From positions 1-64,000 of the forward strand of contig NZ_RHFG01000001.1 of assembly GCF_004745485.1 (NCBI RefSeq): a stretch of DNA of 64,000 bases, given 5' to 3'. Below the pieces are notes generated by a model. The model was given only the letters and a program-made list of their open reading frames with translations. It had not been told where the DNA came from and did no database searches. Shown here in pieces: positions 60,182 to 64,000 of the stretch (position 1 is its first letter; each line of letters starts with the position of its first letter). This stretch comes from Brevibacterium sp. S22 (GTDB lineage Bacteria; Actinomycetota; Actinomycetes; Actinomycetales; Brevibacteriaceae). The translations under genes and the position numbers were made by a program.

Positions 60182-60834
60182 TTCGCACCTCCCTCGGTAT
60201 TGCCGAAGCCGCGATCGGCAGCGTAGTCGGCCAGCATCTCACGAAGCTGGCGGCGCCCACGATGCAGTCGCGACATCACTGTGCCGATCGGCGTCTCCAT
60301 GATCTCGGCGATCTCCTTGTACGGCAGACCTTCGACATCGGCATAGTAGACGACCATGCGGAAGTCTTCGGGCAACGCCGAGAGCGCCTCCTTGACATCG
60401 GTGTCGGGAAGATGGTCGAGGGCTTCGAGTTCGGCAGAGCGACCGCCGGAGGACGTGTGACTGTTCGCCTGCGCGATCTGCCAGTCCTCGATGTCCTCAC
60501 TGCCGTGTTCCTTCGGCTGGCGCTGCTTCTTCCGATAGTTGTTGATGAAGGTGTTCGTCAGGATCCGGTACAGCCAGGCCTTGAGGTTGGTTCCGGGCTT
60601 GTACTGGTGGAAGGCCGCGTAGGCCTTCGCGTAGGCTTCCTGCACGAGATCTTCGGCATCTGCCGGATTGCGGGTCATACGCAGAGCAGCTGCGTAGAGC
60701 TGATTGACATATTCCAGAGCATCCCGCTCGAAACGAGCCGACCTCTCGGCATCGGTTTCAGGGACTTCTTTGACTGATTCGGTCATCGCAGTCAATGGTA
60801 CGCCCGTTCTCTCCAGGACGGCAGTGGCGCTCAT
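60178..60834 (-). CDS. sigR: RNA polymerase sigma factor SigR (ECF)
   Basis: 218 residues, group ECF12-like. Region 2 ([22 protein letters not shown], then [15 protein letters not shown]) and region 4 ([42 protein letters not shown]) are complete. It drives the thiol-oxidative stress regulon. ATG 60834 is chosen because AAGGAG precedes it at 6 nt and because an in-frame ATG at 60903 overlaps the -10 of the SigR-type promoter. The N-terminal 30 residues are non-conserved. Confidence 0.95.
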   Translation of the reverse strand: MSATAVLERTGVPLTAMTESVKEVPETDAERSARFERDALEYVNQLYAAALRMTRNPADAEDLVQEAYAKAYAAFHQYKPGTNLKAWLYRILTNTFINNYRKKQRQPKEHGSEDIEDWQIAQANSHTSSGGRSAELEALDHLPDTDVKEALSALPEDFRMVVYYADVEGLPYKEIAEIMETPIGTVMSRLHRGRRQLREMLADYAADRGFGNTEGGAK

Positions 60835-60898
60835 AGACTTCTCCTTCTGCCTGTCGACTTCGCGACGGGTGCACCCGTCGAATGACTTCACCCTGTAC

Positions 60899-60926
60899 AA
60901 CATCGGACTGGCGTCCCACTATTCCC
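60899..60926 (-). promoter_or_regulatory. SigR-dependent promoter of sigR-rsrA
   Basis: On the minus strand GGGAAT (60926-60921) and GTT (60901-60899) are 19 bp apart, matching the SigR/SigH consensus GGAAT-N18/19-GTT. Its place ahead of sigR implies positive autoregulation. Confidence 0.75.
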
Positions 60927-60979
60927 ACCGCAGCAGTTATGCTTGCGAGTGAGATGACCGCCACGTAGGAAGGACCACT

Positions 60980-61477
60980 GTGTCTCCCATTCGTCTTATC
61001 GCACGGCCCATGCTGGCCGCCGGCTATATCCTCAACGGCGTCGACCGTCTGCGCAAGCCGGAGGCAGCGGCCGCCACGGTCGGCCCGCTCCTCACCCAGG
61101 CCCGCAAACAGGTCGACGTCCCGGTCGACGCAGTGACTCTCGCCCGTGCCACCGGGGTTGCCCAGGTCGCCGCCGGTTCGCTGTTGGCCATCGGTCGTTT
61201 CCCGCGCCTCAGCGCTTCGATCCTCGTCGGAACCTACCTCCTCGACACCGTCGGTGAACGTCTGTCTGCCGACAAGGCGACGACGAAGGAGGAGAAGAAG
61301 GCCCGCAACGAACGCACCGTGCTGCGCACCTCGATGCTCGGCGGCGCCCTTCTCGCTGCCGTCGACACCGCAGGTCGACCCGGTCTGTGGTGGCGCACTC
61401 AGCACGCGGCCGAAGACCTGTGGTCGAGTGTCGAAGACACCTCGAAGCAGGCTCTGAGCGCACTCGGAGTTGACTGA
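60980..61477 (+). CDS. DoxX family membrane protein
   Basis: 165 residues, GTG start after AGGAAGGA. Four hydrophobic segments, with LIARPMLAAGYILNGVDRLRKP as the DoxX-type opening and GVAQVAAGSLLAIGRFPRLSA in the second. DoxX proteins in mycobacteria link redox and thiol stress complexes; next to sigR/rsrA this makes a role in redox homeostasis reasonable but unproven. Coupled to aroA. Confidence 0.82.
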   Translation: MSPIRLIARPMLAAGYILNGVDRLRKPEAAAATVGPLLTQARKQVDVPVDAVTLARATGVAQVAAGSLLAIGRFPRLSASILVGTYLLDTVGERLSADKATTKEEKKARNERTVLRTSMLGGALLAAVDTAGRPGLWWRTQHAAEDLWSSVEDTSKQALSALGVD

Positions 61478-62813
61478 CATTCCCACGCACACTCATCCGG
61501 TGACCGGCGACTGGCAGCCGCCGGTCGCCGGTTCCGCTGTCTCTGCCTCTGTTTCCGTTCCCGGTTCCAAATCGCTGACCAACCGTTATCTCATCCTCGC
61601 AGCACTGGCCCGTTCGGGCTCCGACCTCAAGGGATGGCTGCGCAGCCGCGATACCCTGCTCATGGTCGACGCCCTGCGCCGCCTCGGCGCGGTGATCGAC
61701 GAAGACGGCGATGTGCTCCATATCGAGCCGATCCCGTTCACCGGTCAGGATGTGCACGCAGATGATGCTGTGCCGGATTCGTCTCCGATCACCATCGACT
61801 GCGGTCTTGCAGGAACCGTGATGCGTTTCATTCCCCCGCTCGCCGCGCTGACCGGGCGTGAAGTCGTCCTCGACGGCGACGAACAGGCTCGAGTGCGGCC
61901 GATGTCGGTGACCATCGACTCGCTGCGCGAACTCGGCGCTTCGATCACCTCTGCCGAGGGCACCCTGCCGATGACGATCCATGCCGACTCGCAGCTGCGC
62001 GGCGGCCACCTCGGCATCGATGCCAGTGCCTCCAGCCAATTCGTCTCCGGTCTGCTGCTCGCCGCCCCCGTCATGCCTTTGGGCCTCGAGCTGACGAACA
62101 CTGCAGACACGGTGCCCAGTCGGATGCATGTGGATATGACGATCGAAGTCCTTCGAGACGCCGGCATCGACATCAGCGAACCCGAACCCGAGCGTTGGAT
62201 CGTCGAACCCGGACTGCCGCGCGGGCTCGACGTCCAGGTCGAACCCGACCTCTCCAATGCTGCCGCGTTCGCTGCGGCCGCCCTGGCCACCGCAGGGTCC
62301 GTGACGATCGCCGACTGGCCCGCGCACACGACGCAGGCCGGCGACGGCTTCCGCGAGATCGCCGAGGCCTTCGGGGCGACGGTGCACCTCGACCGGGACG
62401 GACTGCATGTGCAGGGGCCGGAGAGGCTCACTGCGGTCGATCTCGACCTGTCGGCCGTGGGCGAACTCACCCCCGTGGTCTCGGCCCTCGCAGCGCTGGC
62501 CGAAGGCACTTCGCAGCTGCGCGGGATCGGCCACCTGCGCGGACACGAGACCGACCGCCTGGCCGCTCTGACTCGGGAGTACAGTGCCATCGGCGTCGAC
62601 GTCGTCGAGCATGCCGAGGCGCTGACGATCATCGGCACGACAGAACTGCGCCCGGCACTGTGGCACACCTACCACGACCACCGCATGGTCATGGCCGGTG
62701 CCGTCCTCGCCCTGCGCAACGCCGGAATGGTCATCGAGAACGCCGGCACCGTCGCCAAGACCCTGCCGACCTTCACCCAGCTGTGGGAAGCCATGCTCAC
62801 CCCCGGAGCCTGA
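61470..62813 (+). CDS. aroA: 3-phosphoshikimate 1-carboxyvinyltransferase (EPSP synthase)
   Basis: Up to 447 residues. Joins PEP to shikimate 3-phosphate in aromatic amino acid synthesis. Substrate loops: PGSKSLTNRYLILAAL, GLAGTVMRF and DHRMVMAGAVLAL. The start is uncertain: TTG 61470 overlaps the DoxX stop but abuts GGAG, a GTG at 61500 lacks a site, and ATT 61479 has good spacing to GGAG. Confidence 0.92.
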   Translation: MTDIPTHTHPVTGDWQPPVAGSAVSASVSVPGSKSLTNRYLILAALARSGSDLKGWLRSRDTLLMVDALRRLGAVIDEDGDVLHIEPIPFTGQDVHADDAVPDSSPITIDCGLAGTVMRFIPPLAALTGREVVLDGDEQARVRPMSVTIDSLRELGASITSAEGTLPMTIHADSQLRGGHLGIDASASSQFVSGLLLAAPVMPLGLELTNTADTVPSRMHVDMTIEVLRDAGIDISEPEPERWIVEPGLPRGLDVQVEPDLSNAAAFAAAALATAGSVTIADWPAHTTQAGDGFREIAEAFGATVHLDRDGLHVQGPERLTAVDLDLSAVGELTPVVSALAALAEGTSQLRGIGHLRGHETDRLAALTREYSAIGVDVVEHAEALTIIGTTELRPALWHTYHDHRMVMAGAVLALRNAGMVIENAGTVAKTLPTFTQLWEAMLTPGA

Positions 62814-62814
62814 T

Positions 62815-63927
62815 ATGGCGAAGATCTTTCGCGACGAGGACTACCGACCCCGACCGAACCGACGCGGTTCACGTCCTCGGACGAAGAACCGTCCCGACCA
62901 CCGGGACGCTGTGTCCGGCTTGGTCACCGCGGTCGATCGGGGCCGGTACCGCGTCATCCTCGCCGACGCCGACGGGACCTTCCCGTCCACTCCCCCGACT
63001 CGGAAGAAGGGGAAACGGCCTCGCGGGGCCACCTCGGTGACGGCGGTGCGAGCTTCGCACCTGCGCAAGCAGGCGATCGTGCCCGGCGACATCGTCCGCC
63101 TCGTGGGCGACACCTCAGGCACGGAGGGAACTCTCGCCAGGTTGGTCGAGATCACCGACAGACAGACGCTGCTGCGCCGCAGCGCCGATGACACCGACCC
63201 CACCGAGCGCGTCCTCGTGGCCAATGTCGATGTCATGGGCATCGTCACGGCCACAATGGACCCCGAGCCCTCGTTCGGCCTCATCGACCGGGCGCTCGTC
63301 GCGGCTTTCGACGCGGGGATCACCCCGCTGCTCATCGTCACGAAGACCGATCTGCATTCGGCCACGGAGCTCAGGGAACGATTCTCCGCGTGCGGGGTCG
63401 ACATCGTCGAGTCCTCCGTCGTCTCCGCTGCCGAGACGACGGACACGACCGGCACCGAATCGACCGGGCACGTTCCGACTGGGAATGCTGCCGATCCTCA
63501 CGCCGAGGTGGCCGAACGACTCCGCGGACGCATCAGCGTCCTCGTGGGGCATTCCGGGGTGGGCAAATCCACACTGACGAATGTCCTCGTTCCCGCCGCC
63601 GAACGCGCCACGGGCCATGTCAACGACGTGACCGGCCGCGGACGTCACACCTCTTCCTCTGCCGTGTGCCTGCCGCTGGAGCGCGGCGGATGGCTCATCG
63701 ACACTCCGGGTGTGCGCAGCTTCGGATTGGCCCATGTGGACCGGGACACACTGCTCTCGGCCTTCCCGGAACTCGTCGAGGCCACTGCCGACTGCCCCCG
63801 CGGATGCACGCACCTCGACGACTCCCCCGGCTGCCGCCTCGATGAGTGGGTCGCCGACGGCAGAGCCGGACCCGGAGGAGTCTCACGTCTGGAGTCACTG
63901 CGGCGGCTGCTGCCCTCGACTGGATAG
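62815..63927 (+). CDS. rsgA: small ribosomal subunit-dependent GTPase RsgA
   Basis: 370 residues. Checks late 30S subunit maturation. Circularly permuted motif order: G4 TKTDL comes first, then P-loop GHSGVGKST and G3 DTPGVRSFG. The C-terminal zinc finger has Cys/His in DCPRGCTHLDDSPGCRL. N-terminal OB domain preceded by a basic arm. Start ATG 62815, 1 nt after the aroA stop. Forms a run with aroA and hisN. Confidence 0.95.
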   Translation: MAKIFRDEDYRPRPNRRGSRPRTKNRPDHRDAVSGLVTAVDRGRYRVILADADGTFPSTPPTRKKGKRPRGATSVTAVRASHLRKQAIVPGDIVRLVGDTSGTEGTLARLVEITDRQTLLRRSADDTDPTERVLVANVDVMGIVTATMDPEPSFGLIDRALVAAFDAGITPLLIVTKTDLHSATELRERFSACGVDIVESSVVSAAETTDTTGTESTGHVPTGNAADPHAEVAERLRGRISVLVGHSGVGKSTLTNVLVPAAERATGHVNDVTGRGRHTSSSAVCLPLERGGWLIDTPGVRSFGLAHVDRDTLLSAFPELVEATADCPRGCTHLDDSPGCRLDEWVADGRAGPGGVSRLESLRRLLPSTG

Positions 63928-63936
63928 GCTGAAGGC

Positions 63937-64000
63937 ATGAATGACCTCGACTTGGCGATCGAACTCGCCGATCTCGCCGATGCCATCAGCCATCCGCACT
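63937..64000 (+). CDS. hisN: histidinol-phosphatase, inositol monophosphatase type (partial)
   Basis: Only 21 codons lie in the window, MNDLDLAIELADLADAISHP and one more. The opening and the position after rsgA match the IMPase-type HisN of actinobacteria, which dephosphorylates histidinol phosphate. The catalytic residues lie outside the window. Confidence 0.7.
   Translation, partial: MNDLDLAIELADLADAISHPH

Noticed and set aside
60835-60903. Upstream ATG 60903 as sigR start
   Set aside because: It sits beside the -10 of the SigR-type promoter and lacks a ribosome site, whereas ATG 60834 has AAGGAG at ideal spacing.

Overview
The window is a high-GC chromosomal segment from an actinobacterium, most likely in or near Brevibacterium (Micrococcales). 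Support comes from the actinobacterial gene order lysA-hom-thrC-thrB-rho-prfA-prmC-tsaC-wecA-atpBEFHAGDC-DUF2550-murA, a multifunctional 2-oxoglutarate decarboxylase (Kgd) in place of a classical E1o, NucS, a SigR/RsrA redox switch, group II truncated haemoglobin, GuaB1, the 24-residue protein bL37, and a MurA with Asp in place of the fosfomycin-target Cys. The genus is an inference; no rRNA gene is present to settle it. I see no prophage, integrase, IS element or CRISPR array.

Layout. 1-2,851: two tRNA genes (Gly-TCC, Pro-TGG), a zinc alcohol dehydrogenase, rpiB and a frameshifted FrnE/DsbA-like gene. 2,897-2,968: three tandem 24-bp repeats. 3,093-7,257: pepN, an MscS channel and glbO. 7,417-9,870: an unknown gene, two acyl-CoA thioesterases and a small membrane protein. 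10,042-16,968: ettA, a lipoprotein, a second SSB, a pair of dynamin-like GTPases and tRNA-Arg(TCT). 17,089-20,831: a small membrane protein, a thiamine-binding-type protein, a thiolase and a DivIVA-like coiled-coil protein. 20,949-23,696: a small zinc-site protein, nucS, and a DUF559-like gene bracketed by members of a short repeat family.

23,697-44,948 is the conserved core, all on the minus strand. Read in transcription order it holds an ArgS-like protein without a catalytic core, lysA, hom, thrC and thrB (aspartate-family amino acids), then rho, prfA, prmC and tsaC (termination, release-factor methylation, tRNA t6A), wecA, an AtpI-like protein, the eight F1Fo-ATP synthase genes, DUF2550 and murA. 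Many junctions overlap by ATGA, GTGA, TGATG or TAATG, which points to translational coupling.

44,973-64,000: an MFS permease, a FtsX-type ABC exporter pair, tRNA-Arg(CCG), an M15 D,D-carboxypeptidase with MtrA-like half-sites upstream, two CNNM/CBS membrane proteins, guaB1, and divergent kgd with an overlapping degenerate SGNH gene. Then come bL37, rsrA/sigR (with a SigR-type promoter in front of sigR), a DoxX-like gene, aroA, rsgA and the start of hisN, which runs off the right edge.

Most of the window is housekeeping. The least explained items are the 24-bp tandem repeats, the repeat family around the DUF559-like gene, the ArgS-like protein lacking its active site, the SGNH-fold protein lacking its nucleophile in the kgd operon, the apparent non-ATG/GTG start of prmC, and the GTPase pair.
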